A stretch of DNA of 64,000 nucleotides. Origin: Prinsepia uniflora (lineage: Eukaryota > Streptophyta > Magnoliopsida > Rosales > Rosaceae). The stretch is from assembly GCA_032719365.1 (NCBI GenBank), contig CM064861.1:82642863-82706862 (forward strand), given 5' to 3'. Made by a program: the position numbers and the translations under genes. The notes beneath the pieces were generated by a model. It saw nothing but the letters and a program-made list of their open reading frames with translations. It ran no database searches and was not told the origin of the DNA. Shown piece after piece: positions 47,358 through 59,780 of the stretch (positions are counted from its first letter, which is position 1; every line of letters begins with the position of its first letter).

Positions 47358-49870
47358 TGACATGACCCATCGTGATCCCCCTGGGATCACTCGGGGATAT
47401 GCCCTGCTCCCGTCTGACATTAATCCAAGAAAGTGTCGAAAATACCCTTACGGGTGTACAGGTACGCATCGATAACAACCATAAAAGTGCACAAATGTTA
47501 GGTTACAAAAATAGTGCTCGATCTACCCCAAACGGGTGTATAGGTACACAGCGATAACAACCATGCCTCGTCCTCCAGATCTGCCTCTACCTTAGTGTCA
47601 CGGCCTGGAGGGGTCAAGAAAACAATGAAGAGTGAGCGGGCTGAAAATAAACAATAGTTCAAAACCATTTATAAGATAATAAAAATAATGATTTACCCCT
47701 TTGTTTTCCAAACATGCATGCATTCGAGTAAAAAAATATGTATAATAACTAAATCATATAATCATATAATCTCATATAGTAGAATGTACGAAACAATCAT
47801 AAAAGTGCACTGTATACCCTAACCCTAACATCCCGATGTCTGACATCCCAGATATCCAATACTGTCACGGTCCTAAGGCTACGCGTGCCACCCGTGGTCT
47901 CAATCCCGAATATCCTCCTAGGTTCACTAGTGTCTGAGTATTCCCGGATCACTGCCCAGGGTAAACCAATAGCAATCCTGATCCTGGACCTCTCTATAGT
48001 ATTTCATGTAGAGCGGCCCCTCTTAGATAATGCGTTGTGACCACTCTAGGGTACCAAGTGACTGGAGGAGACAATAATCCAAAGGTCGGTATGTACAGTG
48101 CAATAGTTTATACAAGTGAAATCCATGTTTTACTCCAAAACCAAACACTTCATATAACCAGATGGGTCTCATGCCCAAAACAATGTGATATGTATAAATC
48201 ATCCATAAATAATAATCAGAATAATCTAGATCCAATAATATAGTAATATAGTGAAAACATTTATGCATGCAATCCATTTAGAAATCAAAAGCCCATTTAC
48301 ACACGGTCCTTGCGGCGCAATCGAACCACCTAAACCTGTCCTGAAGCTAACTCACAGTCTCCGAGCTTGTCCAAACACATCTAAAGGTCACTAACGGACT
48401 CTACAAATTCAAACCTACAACCTTTGGATAGTCCCAGCTCAGGAACGCGTCTCGAACACATTTTCCGAGGCTTTAAACCTCAATTATACCTATCAAACGA
48501 TCTCTGATCGGCCCGAAATCACCACCATTGAATCTAGATCGTCGAAACCTTTAAAATTAGATCGGTCTCACCTAAAAAAACGTGCCCACACACGCCCACA
48601 CGCGGGTCAAAGTCACGATCAACGTTGACCAGAAATTCAACGCTGAAGTCAGGTCAACGGTCAAAGTCAACGCTGACGTCACTACTAACGTTAGCCTAAC
48701 ATCATCTGACCGTGTTAGGTCTGACATCTGTCAAACTGACAAGTGCCACGTGTCAGTGTCTGGTTGGTCCACGTCATTAACATGTCAGTGACACGTGGAA
48801 ACCTCTGATTGGGCCACTTCACTAACGTGTCAGTGCTAACTGGGCACTGACATATGACACGTGTCGACGTCCTATTGGGCCACCTAGCCTGATAATCTTA
48901 CAAGTGATGACGTCCTATTGGGCACTGACATATGACACGTGTCGACATCCTATTGGGCCACCTATTGGGCCACTTACTCGCGACTCGACCCGGTCCTAGA
49001 ACTCTGGTTTCTCGACCATTTTCGATCTGTTTTCTTCCTAGATGTTCATCTCAACCTCCGTAATCAATCTGCAAGATCAAAACTACGAAAAAAAACTTAA
49101 ATTATACCTATAATTCAATGAACAGTAGGTCGTGAACTTCCTTCGTCGGTTTCTCTTAGCTCCAGCCACCCCTAGCTTCGAAAACCAACCCACTGAGATC
49201 GTCTTGGTCTCTAGAACATGTTAGGGTCCATTAGATCAATCAACACATGTCCTAAAACCGATTTCTATTTTTGAACCAAAATGGGTGTCTTGGGTTTTAC
49301 CTTCCAGTCGTGGTCTGCAGTGCACAGCCTCACCGTCGTCTTTCACGTCCCTCTCCGCCTCACTCAGTATGTCCCAACGATGATCAATTAGAGATGATGG
49401 AGAAATAGAAGGTGAGGTTATGGTGTTTGTAGTGTTTAGGTGTTTGTGGGTTTACGATTTAGAGGAATGATGAAGATGAAAAATGAAGTGAAGATGGTAA
49501 TTGTGGGAACCCTAATCAGATCCAAAACTTTTGGGAGAATGCACCAATGGGATGAGTGACACTTGTCACTCATCCAAGGGTCCCATAAGATTTCTTTATC
49601 CAATCAAAATCTGCCAAGTGTTTAAAATTTGGGAAATTATGAATAGTACCATTTTTACTCCCGTGACCATAACTTTTCAGTCGAACGTTCGAATTCGATG
49701 TGTCACCTGTCTACGAACTCGAGATGTCCCGATCTACGTAATGGTCAATGGTCAAAGTCCAAAAAGTGTCCCGAGTCAAAAGTCAACAATTCTCCCTTTC
49801 CAAAGGGGAAAATAGTCATTTTACAAGAAAATTCTAACTTTACCAAAACATGAAAGTTCGGGGTGTTACA
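47358..49870 (-). repeat. 5' LTR of element D
   Basis: 2513 bp. Compared with the 3' LTR it has a local duplication near its 3' end (about 47,450-47,560, repeating GGTGTACAGGTACG..CGATAACAACC) and another around 48,870-48,980. Micro-hairpin units survive only in decayed form near 47,826-47,856; in the 3' LTR they are at 30,721 and 30,737. Confidence 0.9.
48674..48941 (-). promoter_or_regulatory. CACGTG / TGACGTCA array in D 5' LTR
   Basis: CACGTG occurs at 48,747-48,752, 48,792-48,797, 48,858-48,863 and 48,936-48,941, and TGACGTCA at 48,674-48,681. ATTGGGCC blocks (CCAAT box on the other strand) alternate with them. The last G-box module came from a local duplication. These are bZIP/bHLH-type binding sites in plants; use by this element is inferred. 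Confidence 0.55.
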
Positions 49871-50232
49871 CATATGGACTTGATTTCTTATATTACTGGC
49901 TTTCTTATAATTGTGCGTATTTCGAGATTACTATTTTAATGATAATTCTTATGCATGCATAGTTTTATAAAATGGAGGGAATTACTTATATTTTTGAACT
50001 ATGTTTTTAAAGTATTTATTTTCGTCGACTCACACTTTTTCTTGGTTTTGAAACCCTTCAGGGTCATTGCACGGGAATCGAGACTCTAGAGGTGCAGACA
50101 TGAACTAGAAAGAAGTAAAAGTATCCCTTGTTTGACTAGTGTTAGGGATGACATCGACCTTTTATGTTGCTTGTTAAATGGGAGCAGAACCCATGTGTGG
50201 TTAATGAGGTGTTATTTAGGTCGGGTCCTTCA

Positions 50233-50977
50233 GACCACTTGTCACCACGTGGTAGGCTAAGTTAGCAGCCAATTAGCGCCTCCGTGTGGCCGCGTGTGGG
50301 AAGGCTACCAGCCTTCCACCGACGCGTGGCGACACGTGCAATTATTCACGATGGTGCGTGTCACATTGTTTTTTATGTTTTAAATTCAATGGTACAGGTT
50401 TCAAGGTGATTGGACATCGTCTTGAGCATCCGAAGTGACGGTGTGCATGTTTAGGGCGTGTGGGTAATCCTAAGGTTGGGGAGATTTTAATAAAAGGTTA
50501 TGTATGTGCTTAGTGACCCTCGATTGTTGTGTTTGAGTATTCGGTTGTATTGATTTCTGATATCATGTCTATATGATTTCATATGTTCTGATAAATATGA
50601 ATTTCAGGAAATATGGGCCACGAGCTTTTGATAATTTGTGGATCCCACGGTTTATGATGTAATTTGAATGGAAATCCAGTTGCTTATGTTTTTACTCTAT
50701 GCATGCATGTTTTATAATTAGAGGTTAAAGTTTATTTTCTAAATGTATTTTGAAATGATTATTTTGGTCCACTCACATTTTTAATGGTTTTTGTTGACCA
50801 TTCAGGCCGTTGCACAAAGATCGGGGCTGATCTAGAGGCAGAGGCATTACCGGAATATCATTACAATTATCCCTTGTCTATCAAGCATTAATGGATTTTT
50901 CGGAAATGTGGTCGACTTGTCAGACATGAGTAGGACTATGTTCAGTTACCAAAGTATTTTTTAGAGGGGTCCTGTCA
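50233..50977 (+). mobile_element. Truncated LTR remnant
   Basis: It repeats the second half of a + strand LTR of the H/I type: a CACGTGG-rich stretch, ATGCATGCATG, GGTCCACTCACA, CCATTCAGGCCGTTGCAC, and an end GGGGTCCTGTCA at 50,977. It directly follows the end of H's LTR and lacks the LTR's first half. It may be a tandem LTR left after deletion, or the true end of H after an internal duplication. Confidence 0.6.
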
Positions 50978-53900
50978 GAGGATGCAGTGTGCTCTACGCT
51001 GGGACATCGAATAGGGGCCTCGAAGCCACTCTCAACTGTCGCAATTTGAGAAAAAGAGAGACTAAGAGAGAGATGAACTAGAAAAAAGAAAAAAAAAACA
51101 ACATTAATTGGAGATGTTTATAGATCTAGGTGTTATGTTCACGTTCACAGACCAAATTTTGAAACTGCCAAGTTCATGCTTCGAGCCTCTGTGAAGCATT
51201 CACGTTCTCTGTAGTCACGTCTTTTAGCCGTGCTTGGAATTGGGTTGTTTGCTGATCTGAGTGTTATGTAATTTAGGGTAATGCATATTTTCCTTTCATA
51301 TTTTGATATCATGACAAATATTAAGTGAAATGGGTTTGTGTTTTGGTTTCAATGGAGAAGGTGGGTTTCAGTGAAAGATTTGGGTTTTGTAGATCTGGGC
51401 TTTCGTTGTTTCCATGAAGGAGCTGCGTTTGGTTTTTTTGTTTTTTATTTTTATTTTTTATATATGAACTTGTTTGGGTTTTGGTTTCATATTCGTGGAG
51501 AAAGAGAGGAGATGATGATTGAAGATTGATTTTTTTTTTTCCTGAGATGATTGATGAAGATGATGAATTTGAGAAGATGAAGATAAAATAGTGAAATGTC
51601 GGAAATATACTTATAATTTTGCCCAAATCATGAGCTAACTGGACTAAATAATTTCCACGTGTATTTTTAACATAAAATTAGATGGAAACGGAGATACTGA
51701 TTTGTTAATAATCATATAGTTTTGGTACTAAAAGTCCAATTTTATAGTTGGGGTTACCTTTTGAAATCGATTTTATAGTTTGAGTGCCTTTATGTAGTTT
51801 ATTCTTTATTTTTTTCAGGAATTTCTGGAAAAAAAGATGAACTTGTCATCACTAAGCTAAATATACCTTCAATAACAAAGTTTCTCATGGACAACGTCAC
51901 AAAAAAAATTTGACGTTGTTCATCATGAATTTCGTTAGTAAAGAAGAAGAAGAAGAAGAAAAGAGAGAAAGAAAAACCAAGAAGAAGAAAGAAGTAGAAG
52001 AATAAAAAATATATATATAGGAAAAGAAAGAAGAAGGAGAAATCAAGCCCAAAAAAAAAAAAAAGGAGAAATCAAGCAAAAAAATAAGAAGAAGAAGAAA
52101 AAGAAAAAAGAAAAAAAATTAAGTTTTTAAGAATAATTTAAAATATTTTTTTCTCATATCACTTATTTTAAATTAAATTGTGGGTTTCAAAATTGACACA
52201 TCGCCATTTAACGAAATAATTAACAGTAAAGTTAAGTTGTTATGTTTTAAAAAATTTAGAGTATGTGAATGCAACATTTGGAATGTTAAGTATAACACTT
52301 AAACTTAGTATAAAACACAGAGTATTAAAGTGTAATTTATATATATATATATATATTATTTTTTAAAATTTATGTTTAAAATCAATTGAATATTGTTGCT
52401 ATAATGCACGAGCAATTCTTACTAATACGGCTCATATGGCAGTTAGTAACAGGTGTATTATCCGAATTTTGGTTTGAGCTAATAATGTTGATAATTATAG
52501 TGTATACAATTTTTTAATGATCGAATTTTAGAAACAATTGAAAATCTTAAAAATGCACAAGGACATGACAAACAAATGTTCTGTACATTTTGGAAACAAA
52601 TGGTGAAGAGAACGAAAGTAATCTGACCCCATTTTTTCTTTTTTAAAAAAAAATGGGCAATTAATTTATAGATCTTTATCGATATATAAGTTTATTTAAA
52701 ACCTTGCATAGAGAAAAATTAAATTCATAAGGTCTTTTGACTAGTAAAAAGATTATACAATTTAAAATAGACCATAATTTTTATATAAATTACAACTAAT
52801 ATCATCCAATTGCAAACTAGTACAACAACCATCTAAAAAACACTTATCAAAATCTATTATGATTTCAACATTACTTTTTATTTTTTTTTATCATAAGATT
52901 ATATTGAAGATTATAAAAACATTACACCTATTTATAATTTTTTTTTCACTTACTCATTTTCAAAGTAATATGAGTATCTAATCTAACTTAAATTAAGATA
53001 ATTAAAAACAATAATTCTTCAAAAATATTTTTAAATTTTAAATTTAAAAATTATTTATCTTCTGATATTAAATAATTTGGTTAATTTCGTATAATTTAAA
53101 ATTTAATTCTTAAATTTTGTACCAAAATTCAAGAATTAAATCCTACGTCGTACGGTTTTCCACCATCATCTCACTCCCCTGCCAAAAATTTTCTATACAT
53201 TACCGTTGAACCCCAGACAATACAGACTTTATTTTTTATTTTATAGAAAAAATTCAATTGTAACTATATATATAGTATACAGATATAATATTTATTATAT
53301 GCATAATATAATAAAGGACCTAAGAGGTCAAAGAGATCAAACACTAAGGGGCACATGGAGTAAAGAGGACTACAAAAGACAATGTTATTTTTAATTATTT
53401 AAAAGACTTCTCAATATTAACTCACTCATCATCTTTATTGAGATATAAAAGGATAAATGTGAAATTTATTACATACAAATTCTGTTTAGAGACTTTTGAA
53501 TAAAACAAGTTTAAAAAAAAAATATTATTTTGTTTAATATACAAGCACTGACGGTTTTAAATTTAAGTAAAAGTTGCCGATTTACTCAAGAAAAAATGGG
53601 TATGTATAGAGAAGTAATTAATTACCTGAAAGAGTAGATTGATCGGTAGAAATAGCCACAAGTCAATTCCCAAGCATTTTGATCTTGATGTCCCGTGGAT
53701 TGTCGTGGATTGTCTAACTTTGACGAAGAAAATTACGCTGTAAAAAACCTCCACCATTGTTGCTTTTGTTTCATTGGCTCGGTAGCAATTATTTTATGAA
53801 GCGAAAAAATGGAAAATTCATAAATAGTTTTTCCATATAATTGTAATTTATGAAAAATATGGTGAATTAAGATTGAGTTATTTTCCACCCGTAATAAAGA

Positions 53901-54248
53901 CTAGAACGAAATCATATAACAGCAAATTATCATCACTCATTCGATTAAAATTGTTATTGAGACTTTTATTCACGGATAAAAATATCTTCAATATTTATAA
54001 ATTTTATGTTGATATATATATATATATATATATGTATTTAGGGGTCTTAACATCAAGATAGGAGGAAAAAATATCTGCGATATTTTCGTAAATATATCCG
54101 TATTTAAGAGTTTTGATATAAAAATAGGGAGGAAAGAAAAATTTCCCCTCAATTTCTATGATACATATATTCGTCTTATATATAAATATTGTTGGGTGCT
54201 TAATTCAAAAATTTTAAGTTTTAGACCAAATCTCCAATATTTTTTTAT
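50978..54248. other. AT-rich intergenic region, no gene seen
   Basis: Base composition changes sharply to AT-rich. There is a GAA/GA-rich tract at about 51,937-52,120, (AT)n runs near 52,339-52,365 and 54,009-54,031, and many A/T homopolymers. Small ORFs (51,321; 51,897; 53,206; 53,563) are low complexity. I see no RNA gene. A diverged DNA-transposon terminus is listed separately. Confidence 0.7.
51640..51800. mobile_element. Diverged long-TIR transposon terminus
   Basis: From CCACGTG through TTTTGAAATCGATTTTATAG to TTTATGTAGTTTA it aligns over about 150 bp with the right terminus of the Pack-MULE-like element (61,245-61,411). I did not find its inverted partner within the window, so it is a remnant or half element. 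Confidence 0.6.
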
Positions 54249-54403
54249 GGCAAAACTACATAAAAGTACCCAAATTATAGGGTCGATTTCAAAACAAATA
54301 CCCTAATTATAAAAATTGGATTTTAAGTACCCAAATTATACTGTTAATTTCAAAAGAGTACCTCCGTTAAAATTTTCATCTAAAAGTCTGTTAACAGCCT
54401 ACG

Positions 54404-56997
54404 TGTAACGACCCGGAAATTCGAAAAAAAGGAAAAATTGAAAAATTTGAAGGAAATGACGATTTTGCCCCTGGTTATAAGGGCCGAACATTGACTTTTT
54501 GATCGGGACCTAAGTTGGACTTTCTGGAAGTATCGTTGGATAGGTCTTGGGACGTTGAATCCGTAGACAGACGGCATGCGTCAATCGGAGTTCGGACGAG
54601 AAAGTTATGGGTCTAGAATTATGAGGAGCATTTTGGTAATTTGTTATGGCAAGGGCAAAATGGTAAATTGCCACATCAAAGTGATTAGGACGGTTAGTGG
54701 CTGATTCAGCTCATTGGATGAGGATTTACTACCTAAGTGACACCTGGCAATTGCTATTTGAGATTAGTGGCATTGTTTGTATGATCAACGACAAAAAATA
54801 ACAAAGGAAACCGCCTACCCCTTTATTTAAATTCCATCAAAATTGATTGATGAAGAGGATAAGTGTGAAGCCTAACACACTGGGATGATTCTACAGAAAG
54901 AAATGAGTAAGTTTAGAGAAGAATTAAGGACGATGAACCCCTAAACCCGAGACCCAGAGTATTGAAATTCAAGATTGATCGATTTTCGAATTTGACTTTA
55001 CGGACCATGATTTGCTGTAATTGGCTTTGATTTAAGCTTTCTGAGGTTGAGGCGAGTTGAACCCACTCAAAAAATGAAGGGAATTGAGGTCCTTTTGCCG
55101 TAGAACCGAAGGGGTGAAGACTTCGGCTTTTTGAATTTGAGTCGAGCACTTGGAGGGATTAAAGGACGAAATTGAAGTTGGAAACATACTTAGGAGCCTT
55201 CTACGAAGCTTTTGACTGAATCAATTTGAAGGGATCGATGGGATTTGAAAGGGGCAGGTGTTGAACTTTCTACGAGAAAACTCAAGGTTTGATCGAAGGG
55301 ATTGAGGTACTTAATCTTGTAATTTAAATCACAGACCTTTAATTAGAGATTAAATGATAGTGTTAGACGATTCAATTGCAAGAAATGATGTAGAATTGGG
55401 CGGGATTGAACCGGGTTACACCGCAGGACCCGTTTGCAGGGGAAACGGGTAGAGACGACGATGAACAGTATCCTGGTTACTGTAGCTGGCGCGTGGCTTC
55501 CATGCGCAGCCACTTGCGGCGGCGCGTGAGGGCGCGTGAGCGGGCTTTTCGAGGTGACTTCAACATGACTTTTATTCTATGCGATGTAACGAACATTTTG
55601 GCGTTGGTTTCGAGTGGATCGGACACCGTCTCGATAATGTTTTGAGGGTCCGAAGGATTATGTTATGTTTTAAATTAATATTTAAATTCCCGAAAAATTG
55701 TGGGAAATTAATATGCTATTATTGGATTCATTAGTGACCCATAATGATGTTGTTTGACAGGATTTGGGATTTTCAGAAATTACGGAAACACGTGCAGCTC
55801 GGAAAGCGAGCGGGTTGGACGATGTGTGAGTGGACGTTTGTTTTATAAATCATTATGCATGTATAGTTAAATGTTTTACATGATTGACTGCATGATTTGA
55901 GTTGCAATGATGTCCTGGTGATGTGGCATGATTATGTGTGATTTAATGATTATTCTAATCGGTCTTTTAGGTACGTTTTACGAGAAATGTGCAAATGATG
56001 TTTTGGGCTAGGCCCGGAGTCAAAATGGTTTCAAAATGGATATTTTGACTAATTGATGAGTCAAGGATGATTTCTGGATTATTTTAATGTTTTCAAATGA
56101 GATTTTACGGATTTGCGTGTAAATGGTATTTGGGGCTTGAGACCCGGTTGCGAATGATGTGACTTGGTTTGAAGTCATGGATTTGATTTAAATGTTTTAG
56201 GGATGTAATGCCGGGATGATTTTCATTGTGATTATGGATACCCAGCCGGTCGGAGCTAGGGGATCACCTAGTCGACCGGAGCTTGGGGATATGATGGTAT
56301 GATTGTGAGTTGTTATGGTAAGCTAGCTTCTCGGATGCGACTGAGCCTGGATGTACCACTCGGATGTGTCTGAGCCTGGGGATGTGTTCACCCAGATGTG
56401 ACTGAGCCTGAGGGTTGAGCCCAGAGGTGTCTGATCCCGAGAGTGTGGCCGGATATTGGCCTACGCGTAGTGCGGATGTGATTACGTGATTGTTTGTGCA
56501 CTTGTGAATAGTGCGGATTAATTGATTGATTGATTGATTGTGCACTTGTGAGTAGTGCTGATTGATGTTGATTGGGACTGCGTACTGGTATTGAGTACGG
56601 GTTCTGGTCTGTGTGGCTAGGTGATTATGTTTTCCTATGTTTTGGCCTAAGAGCTGGAATTTGACTTGTTATGTGATTTGGCTGAAAAGCCGGTGGTTGT
56701 TATTCATATGTTTTTCCCTATGCATGCATGGTTTAATAAACTGGTGGGTAAATGATGTGTATCGAAACGTATTTTAAATGATATTATTTTTGTCCACTCA
56801 CACCTTTGTTTTTTATGACCCTCCAGGCCGTGGCACGACTTTCGGGGCTGATCGAGAGGCGGAGGCATGAGCAGAAATCAGTGCAGTTATCCCCGGTCTG
56901 ACAGGTGCTGAAGGGTAGTTTCAGACTTCAGTTGACTTGTCAGACGGGAGTAGGACCGAGCACGGTTATCAAAGTCCAGTTGGGACGGGTCCTGTCA
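54404..56997 (+). mobile_element. Solo LTR I
   Basis: 2594 bp, TGTAACGACCCGG...GGGTCCTGTCA, with a perfect TSD CTACG (54,399-54,403 and 56,998-57,002). Removing it restores the TIR of the surrounding DNA element. Its internal array (about 56,220-56,460) is built on GGATGTGACTGAGCCTG-like units. No gene. Confidence 0.92.
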
Positions 56998-57295
56998 CTA
57001 CGTGGCAGAAAACAATGGCCACTCAGCATGTAATGTAGCAACATTTGGATGGATAATTTCAGAATAATTAAAAGCTGGAGCTTCTTCTCCTTCATAGTTC
57101 AAATTTACCAACTCCCCGTCGTAAATTTCCCATTCGACCAGCATGAAGAGTCATCCTTCCTAGAATGAAGAATTTCCCAACCCTATGCATCCACATTTCT
57201 CCAAAGGCGACGATTACGGCTCTAGGCTTCTCGCGGAAAAACCATGGCATCTTTCTCTCACTCACTGCCTGACATGACCCATCCTAATCCCCCCA

Positions 57296-57321
57296 CCCCC
57301 CCCCCCCCCCCCCCCCCCCCC
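57296..57321 (+). repeat. C26 homopolymer
   Basis: Twenty-six C in a row near the end of solo LTR J, expanded from the CCCCCCGG seen at this place in LTR E. Its length is unreliable in most sequencing data. Confidence 0.95.
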
Positions 57322-58019
57322 GGGATTAACGCGGGATGAATCTGCTCCCGTCTGACACGAAGTGTCAGATAAGGGATATTTCCGACCCTTACCCTCCCGG
57401 GCTATCAGAGTACGCCAAGATCCGGAGGAGGTATGTGATATCTCGGTCTCTGCTACAGTCCACATCCGATGTCAACCTGAAGGGCAGTCAAAACATTAAA
57501 AGCTGTGAGTGGACAAAACAAAAGTTTATAAAAACAGTTTATCGAAGACATTTGTACCCTTCACTAAAAAGCATGCATGCATTCGAAAACCATTTAACCG
57601 AAAGAACCATATGTGGGACTAAGCCCAAAACCAAGGTTGAAAAAACCATAATGAAAATGACCATACGGGCCACTGTCCAAAACCTGTGTAAACATACGTC
57701 ATATATCATATCATATAGCATACATCATATATACATATAATTCATACAACCAATCCTGTCACGGTTTCCAAAGCTACGCACGTGCTACCCAGGGTCTCAA
57801 ACCCAAGTCTTTCAGGTAACAATTCAATGTCCGAAGACCAATGACCCGCCCTGAGGTTATAGTACAAGCCTTCCTGAGAGTAAGGAACCCAACTGGGGGT
57901 GACTCCACTCAGTCGGTGCTCCGTGACAACTCCGGGGTCCACCCAGGCCAACGACCCTCCCCGGAGGAGATAATAGAACAAGTAAAGGAAGGTAGATGAA
58001 CATATATATACGTAACATA

Positions 58020-58260
58020 AACATTCATGCCCGGTTCTCCTGAACCGTCATGATCCATAACATCCATAACAAGGGTTCATGCCGGTTCCCATAAACCGTC
58101 ATGTACCATAATGACCTGACAAAGGTTCATGCCGGTTCCCATAAACCGTCATGAATCACAATGACCTTTCCAGAGTTCATGCCGGTTCCCATAAACCGGG
58201 ATGAACCAAAATGACATTTCCAGAGTTCATGCCCGTTCCCATAAACCGTCATGAACTTGG
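58020..58260 (-). repeat. Minisatellite in solo LTR J
   Basis: Five copies of a unit of about 50-55 bp with the core GGTTCCCATAAACCGTCATG. LTR E has about two to three copies at 32,555-32,640. Confidence 0.85.
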
Positions 58261-59171
58261 AAATCCATTTAGGGTCCCTGACCCGAAATAAATAAACCGT
58301 AAAGTAAACTGGGTCTCGTGCCCGAACATATGACATCAACTGGGCACCGTGCCCGATATCTAAGGGTCAATCACGACTCCGATCATAGTGATGTGTGCAA
58401 CCATCCATCCAGGACCGCCCTCAATCCTGGTATGTCGCCGTGAACGAATCAACTGACGCGACCACCACAAGATCATGGTGCACTCATCACCGATCACTAT
58501 CCTGAACCGTCAGCACTCCAAAGTCGAGCCTCCCCAGGCTGCCCGACCACGAATCGTGCATCGTGACCTCTCCGGAAGGAACACATCCCAATCTGGAGGC
58601 GAGCGTCGTATCGTCGATCGCCGTGCACATAGCACCCGCCGCGACCACGATTTAGACCCAAAGGTCGTAAATAGTGTCATATGCCCGAGACCAAACCAAA
58701 TGGGTCTCATACCCGAGTTTATCCTTTTAGAAATCCAAAACCAAATAATTTAAACCAATAAAGAAATACAGACCCGTATAGGCACCGTATAGGGCTGAAA
58801 CCTCGAGATACGTGCCTATATGTAACCACACATCCAAATGCACTCATGGCATCACAAACAAGTATTTAAAACATATAATAAACATTTATGCATGCACCAA
58901 TTTAGAAAACAAGGTCCACTCACAGACCGTCCGAGATGCGGCCTCGATTTGTGTGCCATAGGCTCTCCCGAGTCAATCGCTATCAACGGGACTCCCGAAC
59001 CTGTCCAAATCGTAATAGAAGGTTACTAACTACTTAATTAACCTCCTATCAAAGCCCCGTAATTTTCCCGAACTTTTAACTATTTTTAAACCGACCCTAA
59101 ACATTCTGATGCCCCGAAACATATCGAGACGGTGTCCGATTGACACGAGACCAGTCCCAAAATGTTCGTTA

Positions 59172-59780
59172 CATCGAATAGAAGATTTCACGTGTTGAAC
59201 ACTTCCCCAAATTATGTTCCACGTGCCCTCACGCGCCTCAAGAGTGCACAGTGCACTGTTCATCGTCATCAAGCTCCAGCAGACCGGTTTTACTGTGCTG
59301 GACCGGTTCACCTGGTTTGGCCGGTCCAACTAGACCGGCGTGACCGGTTCACGGCCTTAGACACCCCATTTTTCATCCTACTTCTTCCTTTTCGATTCCT
59401 TTCTTCCTATTTTGATGTTTTCTATCCATTCCAATCCTTAAACGCAACCGAAAACACTTAAAACATAAGGTTTGATCATCGAATGGAAGATTTCACGTGT
59501 TGTACACTTCCCCAAATTATGGCCCACGCGTGCTCACGCACCCCAAGAGTGCATAGTGCACTGTTCATCGTCATTAAGCTCCAGCAGACCGGTTTTACTA
59601 TGCTAGACCGGTTCACCTGGTTTGGCCGGTCCAACTGGACCAACGTGACCGGTTCACGGGCCTAGACACCCTATTTTTCATTCTAGTTCTTCCTTTTCGA
59701 TTCCTTTCTTCCTATTTTGATGTTTTCTATCCATTCCAATCCTTAAAAGCAACCAAAAACACTTAAAACCTAAGGTTTGA
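59172..59780 (-). repeat. 305-bp tandem duplication in solo LTR J
   Basis: Unit 1 (59,172-59,476) and unit 2 (from 59,477) both start CATCGAAT and carry CACGTGTTG..ACACTTCCCC, GACCGGTT blocks and a CCTATTTTGATGTTTTC tail. They are about 93% alike by eye. LTR E has one copy. Confidence 0.88.

Larger units (their letters stand above)
30203..49870 (-). mobile_element. Ty3/gypsy chromodomain retrotransposon D, interrupted
   Basis: The element is on the minus strand with a perfect TSD CATAT (30,198-30,202 and 49,871-49,875). The 5' LTR is 47,358-49,870 with a perfect PBS; the 3' LTR spans 30,203-39,409 and is swollen by solo LTRs E and F and a Cassandra element. Gag-pol (39,445-47,272) follows the order of C and is a close relative, but is broken by stops, frameshifts, a 389-bp tandem duplication and solo LTR G. 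Without insertions the element would be about 10 kb. Confidence 0.93.
26144..50232 (+). mobile_element. 3' LTR of element H, split by nested insertions
   Basis: Three pieces add to about 2.44 kb: 26,144-27,325, 29,300-30,202 and 49,876-50,232. Solo LTR K separates the first two and element D the last two, each with a perfect TSD. The last piece has the usual near-end signature (CCACTCACAC..TTT, then CCTTCAGGG, then a GGGAGCAG..CCC stretch) and ends GGGTCCTTCA, where other LTRs end TGTCA or TGACA, so the exact end is uncertain. A homopolymer block of T9 then G17 lies at 27,102-27,127. Confidence 0.7.
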
